Source: GCA-003244245 sp050699435 (GTDB taxonomy: Bacteria > Actinomycetota > Actinomycetes > Mycobacteriales > Pseudonocardiaceae). Taken from it: 64,000 nt of DNA. Shown here one piece after another: positions 1 through 8,686 of this stretch; the stretch's first letter is position 1, and each line of letters begins with the position of its first letter. The stretch is taken from assembly GCA_050699435.1 (NCBI GenBank), contig JBOHGM010000002.1, positions 58,592-122,591 of the forward strand, in the 5' to 3' direction. Below the pieces are notes generated by a model. That model made no database searches and was not told where the DNA came from. It was given only the letters and a program-made list of their open reading frames with translations. A program made the position numbers and the translations under genes.

Positions 1-1
1 G

Positions 2-184
2 GCCAGTGAAGGCATGACCATGCTGGTGATCACCCACGAGATGGGCTTCGCCCGGCGCGCCGCGCACCGCGTCGTGTTCATGTCCGACGGGGAGATCGTC
101 GAGGACTCGGTGCCCGACCAGTTCTTCACCGCGCCACGCTCGGAACGCGCCAAGGACTTCCTCGGCAAGATCCTGACGCACTGA
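2..184 (+). CDS. gluA: Glutamate-type amino-acid ABC transporter ATPase, C-terminal end (partial)
   Basis: The window opens inside a gene; only the last 60 codons and the stop are visible. The peptide contains MLVITHEMGFARRAA, the switch-histidine (H-loop) region typical of polar amino-acid importer ATPases (GluA/GlnQ/HisP), then a GEIVEDSVPDQFFTAP stretch and a C-terminal tail typical of this family. It would power uptake through the two permeases encoded downstream. It lies 57 bp before gluB in the same direction, the usual actinobacterial gluABCD order. Walker A and B lie outside the window, so identity rests on the tail and context. Confidence 0.85.
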   Translation, partial: ASEGMTMLVITHEMGFARRAAHRVVFMSDGEIVEDSVPDQFFTAPRSERAKDFLGKILTH

Positions 185-241
185 AAGTCACCGTCCGGGC
201 CCCCGGCCGGACCCCAACAGGTGGAAGTGAGGAGCAAGGAC

Positions 242-1135
242 ATGCGCTGGAAGCCAGTGCTGCGAATAGGTGTCGCGATGGCGGCGTTCGCCTTGGCAGC
301 GACCGGGTGCGGGGAGCAGCAGGATCTGGGTGGCGGCGGCGCCGAGCCGCCGGTCGCGGAGACCGTCGAGTTCGAGCCCGGTACCACGATGGCCGCGCTC
401 GCCGAGGCCGGGACCATCCGGGTCGGCACCAAGTTCGACCAGCCCTTGTTCGGCCAGCAGGGCCTGGACGGCCAGCTGAGCGGGTTCGACCCCGAGATCG
501 CCCGGATCATCGCCGGGGCGCTCGGGATAGCGCCGGACAGGATCCAGTTCGTGGAGGCACCCTCGGGGCAGCGCGAGGAGCTGATCGAACAGGACAAAGC
601 CGACATGGTGATCGCCACCTACACGATCAACGACAAGCGCCGTGAGCAGGTCAGCTTCGCGGGCCCGTACTACACCGCAGGCCAGACGCTCATGGTCACA
701 TCCGACAACACCGAGATCACTGGGCCGCAGTCGCTGCGGGCGACCGGCGCCCGGGTGTGCTCGGTGCAGGGCTCAGCGTCGTCGGACAACATCCTGCCCT
801 ACATCGACCGCGCCCAGCAGACCTTGTTCGACGTGTACTCCAAGTGCGCCGACGCGCTGCGCACCGGCCAGGTCGACGCGGTGACCACCGACAACACGAT
901 CCTGCTGGGGTTCGTGAACGACAGCAACGGCCAGTTCACACTGGTCGGTGAGCAGTTCACCACGGAGCCCTATGGCATCGGGATCACCAAGGGTGACGTA
1001 GCGTTCTGCGAGTTCATCAACGACACGCTTACCGAAGCCGCCGAATCGGGAGCTTACGCCGACGCCTGGGAGTCCACGGCGGGGAAGGTGGCCGGACCGG
1101 CGCCCGCGCTGCCTGAGTTCGATCCCTGCAGCTGA
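242..1135 (+). CDS. gluB: Glutamate ABC transporter substrate-binding lipoprotein
   Basis: Extracytoplasmic family-3 solute-binding protein that captures glutamate or a related amino acid for the GluCD permease. The N-terminus has a basic stretch, a hydrophobic segment and a lipobox ending ATGC, so it should be lipid-anchored on the outer face of the membrane. The mature part has the SBP_bac_3 pattern (TIRVGTKFDQPLFG, GFDPEIARIIAGAL, DMVIATYTINDKRREQV) and two later cysteines likely to pair. The ATG at 242 is preferred over an in-frame GTG at 221 because GAGGAG lies 7 bases upstream. A perfect stem-loop follows the stop codon. Substrate is inferred from family and gene order. Confidence 0.9.
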   Translation: MRWKPVLRIGVAMAAFALAATGCGEQQDLGGGGAEPPVAETVEFEPGTTMAALAEAGTIRVGTKFDQPLFGQQGLDGQLSGFDPEIARIIAGALGIAPDRIQFVEAPSGQREELIEQDKADMVIATYTINDKRREQVSFAGPYYTAGQTLMVTSDNTEITGPQSLRATGARVCSVQGSASSDNILPYIDRAQQTLFDVYSKCADALRTGQVDAVTTDNTILLGFVNDSNGQFTLVGEQFTTEPYGIGITKGDVAFCEFINDTLTEAAESGAYADAWESTAGKVAGPAPALPEFDPCS

Positions 1136-1144
1136 GGCGCTGAT

Positions 1145-1180
1145 GTTGGTGCGGGCACCGGTTCCGGTGCCCGCACCAAC
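1145..1180. promoter_or_regulatory. Perfect 17-bp inverted repeat between gluB and gluC
   Basis: Arms GTTGGTGCGGGCACCGG and CCGGTGCCCGCACCAAC are exact reverse complements separated by only TT. No T-run follows, so it need not be a full terminator. Its place just after the binding-protein stop and before the permease start fits a 3' mRNA-stabilising or attenuating hairpin that gives more binding protein than permease. It could instead be a protein-binding palindrome. Confidence 0.75.
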
Positions 1181-1203
1181 GCGCCTGGGTGGAAGGACCC
1201 GGA

Positions 1204-1854
1204 GTGGACATCATCGTCGACAACATCAGCCTGTACCGCGATGGCTTGCTCATGACGCTGCGGATCTGCCTGTACGCCGCGATCGGGTCGGTGGTCCTCG
1301 GCACCGTGATCGCCGCCTTCCGGGTGTCCCCCATCCCGCCGCTGCGCGCCGTGGGCACGAGCTGGGTGACGGTGTTCCGCAACTGCCCGCTCACCGTGGT
1401 GCTGTTCTTCTGCGCGTTCGGCCTGCCTGAGCTCGGCATCAACGGCACCTACTTCTGGTTCGGCGTGAGCGGCCTGGTGCTCTACACGTCGGCGTTCGTG
1501 TGCGAGGCGGTGCGCAGCGGGATCAACGCCGTACCAGCCGGGCAGGTCGAAGCGGCCCGCGCGGTGGGGCTGACCTTCACCCAGTCGCTGCGGGAGATCG
1601 TGCTGCCGCAGGCGCTGCGCAGCGTCGTACCCCCACTCGGCAGTGTGATCATCGCAATGGTCAAGAACTCGGCGATCGTCGGCGCCTTCGGGGTCGGAGG
1701 GGAGCTGTTCAGCGTGCAGTCCAGGCTGACCTCGGCGCAGGGTCTCGATCTCATTCCGGTGCTGCTCGGGGTGGCGGCGGGCTACCTGCTCATTACGATC
1801 CCGGCGGGTCTGGCGCTGGGCGTCATCGAGCGAAAGGTGGCGGTGGTGCGGTGA
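1204..1854 (+). CDS. gluC: Glutamate ABC transporter permease 1
   Basis: Inner-membrane permease of the HisM/GlnP class. The protein opens VDIIVDNISLYRDGLLMTLRI, has about five hydrophobic segments, and carries the EAA loop that docks the ATPase (GQVEAARAVGLTFTQSLREIVLPQALR). The GTG at 1204 is chosen over GTG 1189 because GGAAGGA sits 6 bases upstream of it. It follows the gluB stem-loop and overlaps gluD by four bases (GTGA), so the two permeases should be translationally coupled. Confidence 0.88.
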   Translation: MDIIVDNISLYRDGLLMTLRICLYAAIGSVVLGTVIAAFRVSPIPPLRAVGTSWVTVFRNCPLTVVLFFCAFGLPELGINGTYFWFGVSGLVLYTSAFVCEAVRSGINAVPAGQVEAARAVGLTFTQSLREIVLPQALRSVVPPLGSVIIAMVKNSAIVGAFGVGGELFSVQSRLTSAQGLDLIPVLLGVAAGYLLITIPAGLALGVIERKVAVVR

Positions 1855-2753
1855 GCACCTCCGCTCTCTTCGACAGACCTGGCCCACGCACCCGCCGGCG
1901 CATTCTGCTGGCCAGTGTGGTCGCCGGCGTCGGGCTGGCTGCGCTGGCCGTGCTCGTGGTGCTGCGCCTGCAGGCCCAGGGCCAGCTCACCGAGGAGAAG
2001 TGGGGACCGGTGCTCAACCCTTCCAACCCCTACTTCATCGCGCTGTGGACCGGGCTCGGCCAGGCACTGCTGCGCAATGTGCAGGCCGCCGTGCTGGCGA
2101 TGGCATTCTCCCTGCTGCTGGGCACGATGCTCGCCGTCACCCGGATCAACCTGCCGCGCTGGGCGCGCTGGGCAGTAGTGGGCCCGATGGAGTTCTTCCG
2201 CGGGCTACCGGTCGTCATCGCGATCTTCTTCGCCGCCCGCATACTGCCGACGCTGGGGGTGGACCTGCCGCTGCTCTGGTACCTCGTCATCGGGCTCACC
2301 GCGTACAACTCGGTGATCATCGCCGAGATCGTCCGGGCCGGCATCGCCTCGCTACCTCGGGGCCAGGCCGAAGCCGCGGCAGCAGTCGGGCTCACCCGCG
2401 GGCAGTCGATGCGCTCGATCCTGCTCCCCCAGGCCTTCCGCGCCATGCTGCCCGCCTTGATCAGCCAGCTAGTGGTGATCTTCAAGGACACCTCGCTCGG
2501 TTTCGTGATCCTCTACGCCGAGGCGGTCCGGTTCGTGCAGATCGCCATCCAGCTCCCGGAGCTGCGCAACCCGCTACAGCTCTACCTGACCGTCGGCGTC
2601 ATCTTCATCCTGATCAACTACCTGCTCAGCAAGCTTGCCGTGTGGGTGGAGCGGCGGCTGAGCAGAACTCGAACCGTTCTCGCCGTGGCCAAAGCCGATC
2701 TACTCGACGCCGAACCAGCAACGCTGGCCACCACGACCCGCGCCGGAGGGTGA
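1851..2753 (+). CDS. gluD: Glutamate ABC transporter permease 2
   Basis: Second permease half, 300 residues, with an N-terminal cytoplasmic tail (VSTSALFDRPGPRTRRR) before the first membrane segment. The family signatures are RNVQAAVLAMAFSLLLGTML, the EFFRGLPVVIAIFFAARILP region and the EAA loop GQAEAAAAVGLTRGQSMRS. The GTG start overlaps the gluC stop as GTGA. The C-terminus is a longer hydrophilic tail than in GluC. It probably forms a heterodimer with GluC for GluA-driven uptake. Confidence 0.88.
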   Translation: MSTSALFDRPGPRTRRRILLASVVAGVGLAALAVLVVLRLQAQGQLTEEKWGPVLNPSNPYFIALWTGLGQALLRNVQAAVLAMAFSLLLGTMLAVTRINLPRWARWAVVGPMEFFRGLPVVIAIFFAARILPTLGVDLPLLWYLVIGLTAYNSVIIAEIVRAGIASLPRGQAEAAAAVGLTRGQSMRSILLPQAFRAMLPALISQLVVIFKDTSLGFVILYAEAVRFVQIAIQLPELRNPLQLYLTVGVIFILINYLLSKLAVWVERRLSRTRTVLAVAKADLLDAEPATLATTTRAGG

Positions 2754-2904
2754 CCCGGGACTCCGCACTGTGGTCCGAGCGGCAGCCCACCAGGCGAACA
2801 CCTGCGAGCCGGTCACCGACACGCCAGGAGATCCCAAGAACCCGTGATGGGCATTAGGGTCGGCACGGTGTGCACACCGCTGATGACCGCGAGTCCGGTG
2901 GGTA

Positions 2905-3906
2905 ATGGCTGACCGGGGATTGGTTCCCTGGCCGGACCCGCCGCCGGGGCCTAAACCGTCGCCGGGCACCCGTGCGTGGGAGTTCATGCGTGCGCTTCAC
3001 CGGGGCGGGTGGCTGCGGCCGCGCCGGATCGGCTGCATGCTGCTCGTTCTCGTGGTGCTGCTGTTCGCGGCGCTGTGGGTGCTGGGCTCAACCGTCAATG
3101 CGATCACCGCAGTGTTCCGCGAAGATCCGGTAGCAGGTAGCCCGTTCGAGCCGGTCACCACCACCAGCTCACCAAGCAGCGGATCGCCCACCATCGACCT
3201 GATTGCCCAGCGCGGGCGGCTCATTGTGGCCATCCAGGAGGCGCCGGGGCTGGCCGAGCGCTCCCCAGGGTCGAACGACTACACCGGGTTTGATATCGCG
3301 CTGCTCGAACTCCTCGCCCGCGACCTCGGGGCCGATCCCACGGACACCAGCTTCAAGCCGATACCCGCAAGCAGTCGCGAGGCGGCGCTGCACCGCGGCG
3401 AGGCGGACGTCGTGCTCGGTGGATACGAGATCACTGCACAGCGGCGAGCCGAGGTGGGTATAGCCGGGCCTTACCTGGTGAGCCCGCTGCGGCTGGCCGT
3501 GCCCTCGGACAGCCCGGCAACCGGCCTGGACTCGCTCGGTGACGGCGAGGTGTGCGCGCCCAGAGACTCCCCCGCGGCCACCGAGCTGGCAGGCAAGCTG
3601 GGCGAACGGCTCACCACCCGGGGCAGCCTCGGTGCCTGCGCGAATCTGCTCGGCAGTGGCGTCGATGCGATCGCCGGAGACCAGGGTGCCCTGAACGCCC
3701 TGTTGACCAGGACGAGCGACGAGTTGCGAGTGGTCGGCGCGCCGCTGGGCAGCACCGACTACGGCATCGGCCTGCCGCCGGGCGACAAAGTGCTCCGCGA
3801 CCGGGTCAACGAAGCACTGCGCACAGCGATCGCAGACGGCACCTGGACGCGCCTCTACGAGAAGCACCTCGGCGCCCCGGCACCCACCCCACCGACGATC
3901 CGCTGA
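2905..3906 (+). CDS. Membrane-anchored orphan amino-acid-binding protein (SBP_bac_3)
   Basis: A family-3 solute-binding domain (residues about 95-325: GRLIVAIQEAPGL, YTGFDIALLELLARDLG, ADVVLGGYEITAQRRAEVGIAGPY, TDYGIGLPPGD) tethered by a single hydrophobic segment at about residues 44-65 behind a basic, proline-rich cytoplasmic N-terminus. There is no lipobox. Two cysteines (GDGEVCAPRD and GACANLL) are placed like those of GluB and probably form a disulfide. It lies 151 bp after gluD without its own permease or ATPase, so it may feed GluCD a second substrate or act as a sensor. It ends 4 bp before the convergent sdhB stop. Confidence 0.8.
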   Translation: MADRGLVPWPDPPPGPKPSPGTRAWEFMRALHRGGWLRPRRIGCMLLVLVVLLFAALWVLGSTVNAITAVFREDPVAGSPFEPVTTTSSPSSGSPTIDLIAQRGRLIVAIQEAPGLAERSPGSNDYTGFDIALLELLARDLGADPTDTSFKPIPASSREAALHRGEADVVLGGYEITAQRRAEVGIAGPYLVSPLRLAVPSDSPATGLDSLGDGEVCAPRDSPAATELAGKLGERLTTRGSLGACANLLGSGVDAIAGDQGALNALLTRTSDELRVVGAPLGSTDYGIGLPPGDKVLRDRVNEALRTAIADGTWTRLYEKHLGAPAPTPPTIR

Positions 3907-3910
3907 CGGG

Positions 3911-4669
3911 CTAGCCCCGCTTGCGGCGGAATAGCCGGGTGAGCGGGTCGAAGCGGAGGTCGGCCACTCGTTCCTTCATCGGGATGAGCGCGTTGTCAGT
4001 GATCTTGATGTGCTCCGGGCAGACCTCGGTGCAGCACTTGGTGATATTGCAGAACCCGAGGCCGTGGCCGTCCTGCGCCTCTTTGCGCCGGTCCACGCCC
4101 TCCTCGGCGGCGGCGTCCAGCGGATGCATCTCCAGTTCGGTGATGCGCATCAGGTAACGCGGCCCGGAGAAGCTCTGCTTGTTCTCCTCGTGGTCGCGGA
4201 TCACATGGCAGGTGTCCTGGCACAAGAAGCACTCGATGCACTTGCGGAACTCCTGGGAGCGTTCCACGTCCACCTGCTGCATGCGGTACTCGCCAGGTTG
4301 CAGGCTCTTGGGAGGGACGAACGCCCGGACCTCGCGCGCCTTCTCATAGTTGTACGAGACGTCGGTGACCAGGTCCCGGATGATGGGGAAGGTGCGCATC
4401 GGGGTAATCGTGACGGTCTGCTCGGGTGGTAGCGTGGACATGCGCGTCATGCACAACAGGCGTGGTCGGCCGTTGATCTCGGCGCTGCACGATCCGCACT
4501 TGCCCGCCTTGCAGTTCCAGCGCACCGCGAGGTCGGGGGCCTGGGTGGCCTGCAGGCGGTGGATCACGTCCAGGACGACCTCGCCCTCGTAGACCTCCGC
4601 GTCGAAGTCGACGAAGTCCCCGCCGTCGGAGTCGCCCCGCCACACCCGGAATCGCTGCTGGTAGCTCAT
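3911..4669 (-). CDS. sdhB: Succinate dehydrogenase/fumarate reductase iron-sulfur subunit (Sdh1 type)
   Basis: Electron-transfer subunit of complex II, linking flavin to the membrane quinone site. All three cluster motifs are visible: [2Fe-2S] CKAGKCGSC with a distal Cys at 73, [4Fe-4S] CIECFLCQDTC, and the [3Fe-4S] set CNITKCCTEVCPEHI. Length (252 aa) is normal. It is the last gene of sdhC-sdhA-sdhB, separated from sdhA by one base. The order and the cytochrome partner match mycobacterial Sdh1 (Rv0247c-Rv0249c). Confidence 0.95.
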   Translation of the reverse strand: MSYQQRFRVWRGDSDGGDFVDFDAEVYEGEVVLDVIHRLQATQAPDLAVRWNCKAGKCGSCSAEINGRPRLLCMTRMSTLPPEQTVTITPMRTFPIIRDLVTDVSYNYEKAREVRAFVPPKSLQPGEYRMQQVDVERSQEFRKCIECFLCQDTCHVIRDHEENKQSFSGPRYLMRITELEMHPLDAAAEEGVDRRKEAQDGHGLGFCNITKCCTEVCPEHIKITDNALIPMKERVADLRFDPLTRLFRRKRG

Positions 4670-4670
4670 C

Positions 4671-6593
4671 TCAGTCCGTCCCTCCCGGGAGCTCCTCAGC
4701 GGTGAAGTACTTCTTCAGCTCGTCGAGCTCGAAAAGCTCGAGCAGATCCGGGCGCATCGGTGGCTGTTCCTTACGTTCGAGTTCGATGTCGCCGCTGCTG
4801 CCGTCTTGCGTGCACACCAGCACCACGCGACGCCACTCGGGGTCCATAGTCGGGTAGTCCTCGCGGGTGTGCCCGCCTCGGCTCTCGGTTCGCTCCAGCG
4901 CGGCCCGGGTGACGCACTCACTCACCGCGAGCATGTTGCGCAGATCCAGGGCCAGATGCCAGCCCGGATTGAACTGCCGGTGCCCCTCCACCACGATGTG
5001 CGCAGCCCGCCTGCGCAGCTCGTCGAGCTTCTTCAGAGCGAGTTCCATCTCGTCTGCCCGGCGGATGATGCCGACGAGATCGTTCATGGTCTGCTGCAGC
5101 TCCTGCTGAAGCGTGTACGGGTTCTCCGGAGTATCACTGCCCTCGCCCAGAGTCTGCGGACCGGCGCCCTCGCCGAAGGGGGCAACCGCCCGCTTCGCCG
5201 CCGCATCGACGTCCGCCTCGCGCGCCGTAGGCCGAGACCCGCCGAGAGCATCCACATACGACACTGCGCCGATTCCGGCGCGGCGACCGAACACGAGCAG
5301 GTCGGACAGCGAGTTGCCGCCCAGCCGGTTCGACCCGTGCATCCCGCCTGCGACCTCACCCGCCGCGAACAGCCCCGGCACCGCTGCCGCGGCAGTGTCC
5401 GGGTCGACCTCCACACCTCCCATCACGTAATGGCAGGTGGGGCCGACCTCCATCGCCTCCGCGGTGATGTCGACGTCGGCCAGTTCCTTGAACTGGTGGT
5501 GCATCGAAGGCAGCCGCTTTCTGATGACCTCGGCGGGCATGCGAGTGGAGACGTCGAGGAACACCCCGCCATGCGGCGACCCACGCCCCGCCTTGACCTC
5601 GGAGTTGATCGCCCGGGCGACCTCGTCACGGGGCAGTAGCTCGGGGGGGCGGCGGTTGTGGTCGGGGTCGTCGTACCAGCGGTCCGCCTCCTGCTCCGTG
5701 GTGGCGTACTTGTCTTGGAAGACCTCGGGGATGTAGTCGAACATGAAGCGCTTGCCGTCGGAGTTGCGCAGCACCCCGCCGTCACCCCGGACCGATTCGG
5801 TGACCAGGATCCCCTTCACGCTGGGTGGCCATACCATCCCGGTGGGGTGGAACTGGACGCACTCCATGTTGATCAGGGAGCCACCGCAGCGCAGCGCGAG
5901 CGCGTGACCGTCCCCGGTGTACTCCCAGGAGTTGCTGGTGACTTTGAAGGACTTGCCGATCCCGCCGGTGGCCAGAATCACCGCCGGGGTGTCGAAGCGG
6001 ATGAAGCGGCCGGTCTCGCGCCAGTAGCCGAACGCCCCGGCCACCGCGTCCGCGTCCTTGAGCAGTTCGGTGATGGTGCACTCGCCGAAGACCTTCAGGT
6101 TCGCTTCGTAGTCGCCGTGCTGGGCGAAGTCTTGCTGCTGCAACGACACGATCTTCTGCTGCAGCGTGCGAATCAGCTCCAGGCCGGTACGGTCACCGAC
6201 GTGCGCCAGCCGCGGGTACTCGTGCCCGCCGAAGTTGCGCTGGCTGATCCTGCCGTCCTTGGTGCGGTCGAACAGCGCGCCGTAGGTCTCCAGTTCCCAC
6301 ACCCGCTGCGGTGCTTCGGCGGCGTGCAACTCGGCCATCCGCCAGTTGTTGAGGAACTTGCCCCCGCGCATGGTGTCGCGGAAGTGCACCTGCCAGCCGT
6401 CCCGCGGATTCACGTTGCCCATCGCCGCCGCGATGCCACCCTCGGCCATCACGGTATGGGCCTTGCCGAACAGCGACTTGCAGATGACGGCGGTGCGCTT
6501 GCCCAGCTCGCGGGCCTCGATCGCCGCGCGCAGCCCGGCGCCGCCCGCGCCGATCACCACGACGTCGTACTCGTGGCGCTCGATCTCGGTCAT
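4671..6593 (-). CDS. sdhA: Succinate dehydrogenase/fumarate reductase flavoprotein subunit
   Basis: FAD-containing catalytic subunit that oxidises succinate to fumarate. The N-terminus carries the dinucleotide fold YDVVVIGAGGAGLRAAIEARE, followed by the HTVMAEGGIAA flavin-attachment region, HPTGMVWPPS in the active site and a late GSNRLGGNSLSDLLVFGRRAG segment. The ATG at 6593 is chosen because the homologous sequence begins at MTEIERHEYD; the 81 upstream codons open in the same frame do not look coding. 640 residues is normal for the Sdh1 type. Confidence 0.95.
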   Translation of the reverse strand: MTEIERHEYDVVVIGAGGAGLRAAIEARELGKRTAVICKSLFGKAHTVMAEGGIAAAMGNVNPRDGWQVHFRDTMRGGKFLNNWRMAELHAAEAPQRVWELETYGALFDRTKDGRISQRNFGGHEYPRLAHVGDRTGLELIRTLQQKIVSLQQQDFAQHGDYEANLKVFGECTITELLKDADAVAGAFGYWRETGRFIRFDTPAVILATGGIGKSFKVTSNSWEYTGDGHALALRCGGSLINMECVQFHPTGMVWPPSVKGILVTESVRGDGGVLRNSDGKRFMFDYIPEVFQDKYATTEQEADRWYDDPDHNRRPPELLPRDEVARAINSEVKAGRGSPHGGVFLDVSTRMPAEVIRKRLPSMHHQFKELADVDITAEAMEVGPTCHYVMGGVEVDPDTAAAAVPGLFAAGEVAGGMHGSNRLGGNSLSDLLVFGRRAGIGAVSYVDALGGSRPTAREADVDAAAKRAVAPFGEGAGPQTLGEGSDTPENPYTLQQELQQTMNDLVGIIRRADEMELALKKLDELRRRAAHIVVEGHRQFNPGWHLALDLRNMLAVSECVTRAALERTESRGGHTREDYPTMDPEWRRVVLVCTQDGSSGDIELERKEQPPMRPDLLELFELDELKKYFTAEELPGGTD

Positions 6594-6610
6594 GGGGTAT
6601 CGAGTCCTCG

Positions 6611-7432
6611 TCAGTTGAAGATGCGCAGGTCGGCGATCCAGCCCGCCGACACGGCCATCATGTAGAAGTCCGTGAGCATCACCATGATCAGCGATATCCA
6701 GGCGAACTGCATATGCCTGCCGTTGAGCTTGGACAGCTGCGTCCAGAACCAGTACTGCATGGGGTGCTTGGAGAAGTGCTTGAGCCGGCCTCCGAAGATA
6801 TGCCTGCACGCGTGGCAGGACAGCGAGTACAGCCACAGCATGGTCACGTTGATCAGCAGGATCAGCGAGCCCAGACCCACCCCGAAGCCACCACCGGCGG
6901 GGAAGAATGCCAGCACCACGTCATAGGTGTTGATCAGCAGCAGGACACTGGCGAGATAGAAGAAGTAGCGATGCAGGTTCTGCAGCACCAGCGGGAAATG
7001 GGTTTCTCCGGTGTATTTGACTCTCGGCTCAGCCACCGAGCATGCGGGCGGGGAAAGGAAGAAAGCCCGGTAGGAAGCCTTACGGTAGTAGTAGCACGTG
7101 GCCCGGAACCCGAGGAGGATCGGGAAGATGAGGATCGGCAACGGCAGTGCCATCGGGAATCCAGGTAGCGGAGTGCCGAAATGCGCTGAGCCCGGCGCGC
7201 ACGATTCGCTCAGACACGGCGAGTACAACGGCGTGAGATAGTGGTAGTCGCTCACCCAGTAGTGGTCCCGCATGAAGATCCGCACCGCCGTGTAGGCAAG
7301 GAAGGCGCCCAGCACGACGGCTGTCACCAGCGGCGAGAGCCACCAGCGGTCGGTGCGCAGGTTCCGCCCCGGGACGGCGGCCCGCCCGGGGCTGGCGACC
7401 CCTGACGGTGGAGGTGGTGCTGTTGCGGTCAT
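6611..7432 (-). CDS. sdhC: Succinate dehydrogenase cytochrome b subunit (Sdh1 SdhC)
   Basis: Membrane anchor of complex II, 273 aa, with about five or six hydrophobic segments. It has several histidines suited to haem or quinone ligation (HFPLVLQNLHRYFF, SLSCHACRHIFGG, KHFSKHPMQYW). This single large cytochrome subunit, rather than separate SdhC/SdhD, is characteristic of actinobacterial Sdh1. It is the first gene of the operon; about 220 bp separate it from the divergent LysR gene, where its promoter must lie. Confidence 0.88.
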   Translation of the reverse strand: MTATAPPPPSGVASPGRAAVPGRNLRTDRWWLSPLVTAVVLGAFLAYTAVRIFMRDHYWVSDYHYLTPLYSPCLSESCAPGSAHFGTPLPGFPMALPLPILIFPILLGFRATCYYYRKASYRAFFLSPPACSVAEPRVKYTGETHFPLVLQNLHRYFFYLASVLLLINTYDVVLAFFPAGGGFGVGLGSLILLINVTMLWLYSLSCHACRHIFGGRLKHFSKHPMQYWFWTQLSKLNGRHMQFAWISLIMVMLTDFYMMAVSAGWIADLRIFN

Positions 7433-7632
7433 GAGCTGTCGATTCGGGTCGGTGGCGTGGTCAGTTCATCGATGTCGTTCCGGCGGTGCCCGCCTGGCCG
7501 CCGGTCCGTCGGCGTCCCGCCACCGCAGGCGCCAGGGCTCGGCCCAGCAAGGGGAGTCAGCGGGCGGTCACGCCACGGCCCCGACGGTAAGCGGGATCCG
7601 TGACACAGGTCAAAGATATGGTTGCGCTTGTA

Positions 7633-7653
7633 TCGATAGTTGTAGGCTATCGA
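7633..7653. promoter_or_regulatory. LysR-type operator (T-N11-A dyad) over a leaderless start
   Basis: The dyad TCGATAG-N7-CTATCGA contains the classical LysR T-N11-A core and ends one base before the ATG of the LysR gene at 7655. No Shine-Dalgarno sequence fits before that ATG. TAGGCT at 7643-7648 is a TANNNT -10 box at -12 to -7 from the ATG, so the transcript is probably leaderless and the regulator would cover its own promoter. Confidence 0.7.
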
Positions 7654-7654
7654 C

Positions 7655-8686
7655 ATGCAGCTCCAGCAGTTGGTTTACTTCCTTGCGGTCGCCGAGACCC
7701 GCCACTTCACCCGGGCGGCGGACCTTGCCCACGTCGCCCAGCCGTCGCTGAGCAAACAGATCCACAACCTGGAGCGCGAGCTGGGTAGTGAGCTGTTTCA
7801 CCGGGCCCGGGGCAACGTGAGCCTCACCCCGGCAGGAGAGGTGCTGGTCCCCTTCGCCAAGCGGATCCTGGCCGACGTCGAGACGGCCCGGCTGCAGGTC
7901 AACGAGCTGGCCGAGCTTCGGCAGGGGAGGCTGCGGTTGGGTGCCACGCCAAGCCTGTGTACCGGGCTGCTGTCGGACGCGCTCGCCTGCTTCCACGCCC
8001 ACTATCCCGGGATCGAGCTCATCATCGACGAGAGCGGGTCCCGGGATCTGGTGCGCCAAGTCGCCGAAGGAGTCATCGACCTGGCGGTGATCACCTCACC
8101 GCTGCACCGAGGAGATCCGACTCTGGAAACCGTGCCGATCCTGCGCGAGCAGCTCACCGTCGCGGTACCGCGCAACACCTCTCCTGACCTCGACTCGTTT
8201 CGGATCGAGGACCTGCGAGACCGGCCACTGGTGATGTTCCGGGAGGGTTACGACCTGAGGTCGATGACCCTCACGGCATGCCAGCGGGCCGGATTCCAGC
8301 CTCGGTTCGCCATCGAGGGTGGCGAAATGGACGCGGTGCTCAGCTTCGTGGAGGCCGGGCTGGGGATCGCAGTGATCCCCAGCATGGTCCTGCCAGGGCG
8401 CCCGAAGCTGCGCGGTGTGCCTTTTGTGCCTCCCGTCCCGCCCCGCACGATCGCGCTGGCCCACCGCACCGATGTGCACCCGACCCGAGCCGCCCAGGAG
8501 TTCCGTCACACCCTGTTGCATTCGTTGGGTGAGGCGCACGCTCGTGATGATCTCCCGGCCGGCGTCGAGTTCATCCTGCCCGGGGAACGCGAAGACGATC
8601 AGCCAGGGTCCGACTCCGGCTCGGTGGGCCAACTGCCCGGCCCGAGTTCGTCACGCACCACCCGCCACGCCAGCCCCTCCGAGTAG
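7655..8686 (+). CDS. LysR-family transcriptional regulator
   Basis: Winged-helix regulator: residues 1-60 form the HTH (MQLQQLVYFLAVAETRHFTRAAD, QPSLSKQIHNLE) and about 90-290 the periplasmic-binding-like co-inducer domain (RLRLGATPSLC, YPGIELIIDESG). It is divergent from sdhCAB, so control of succinate dehydrogenase and itself is the likely role. A perfect LysR box abuts its start. The last 40 or so residues are hydrophilic and low in complexity, and the gene overlaps the 3' end of convergent recX by 88 bp. The effector is unknown. Confidence 0.88.
   Translation: MQLQQLVYFLAVAETRHFTRAADLAHVAQPSLSKQIHNLERELGSELFHRARGNVSLTPAGEVLVPFAKRILADVETARLQVNELAELRQGRLRLGATPSLCTGLLSDALACFHAHYPGIELIIDESGSRDLVRQVAEGVIDLAVITSPLHRGDPTLETVPILREQLTVAVPRNTSPDLDSFRIEDLRDRPLVMFREGYDLRSMTLTACQRAGFQPRFAIEGGEMDAVLSFVEAGLGIAVIPSMVLPGRPKLRGVPFVPPVPPRTIALAHRTDVHPTRAAQEFRHTLLHSLGEAHARDDLPAGVEFILPGEREDDQPGSDSGSVGQLPGPSSSRTTRHASPSE

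Noticed and set aside
5658..6665. 335-codon plus-strand open frame opposite sdhA
   Set aside because: Antisense to a certain gene; high GC keeps this frame open and the peptide has no family features.
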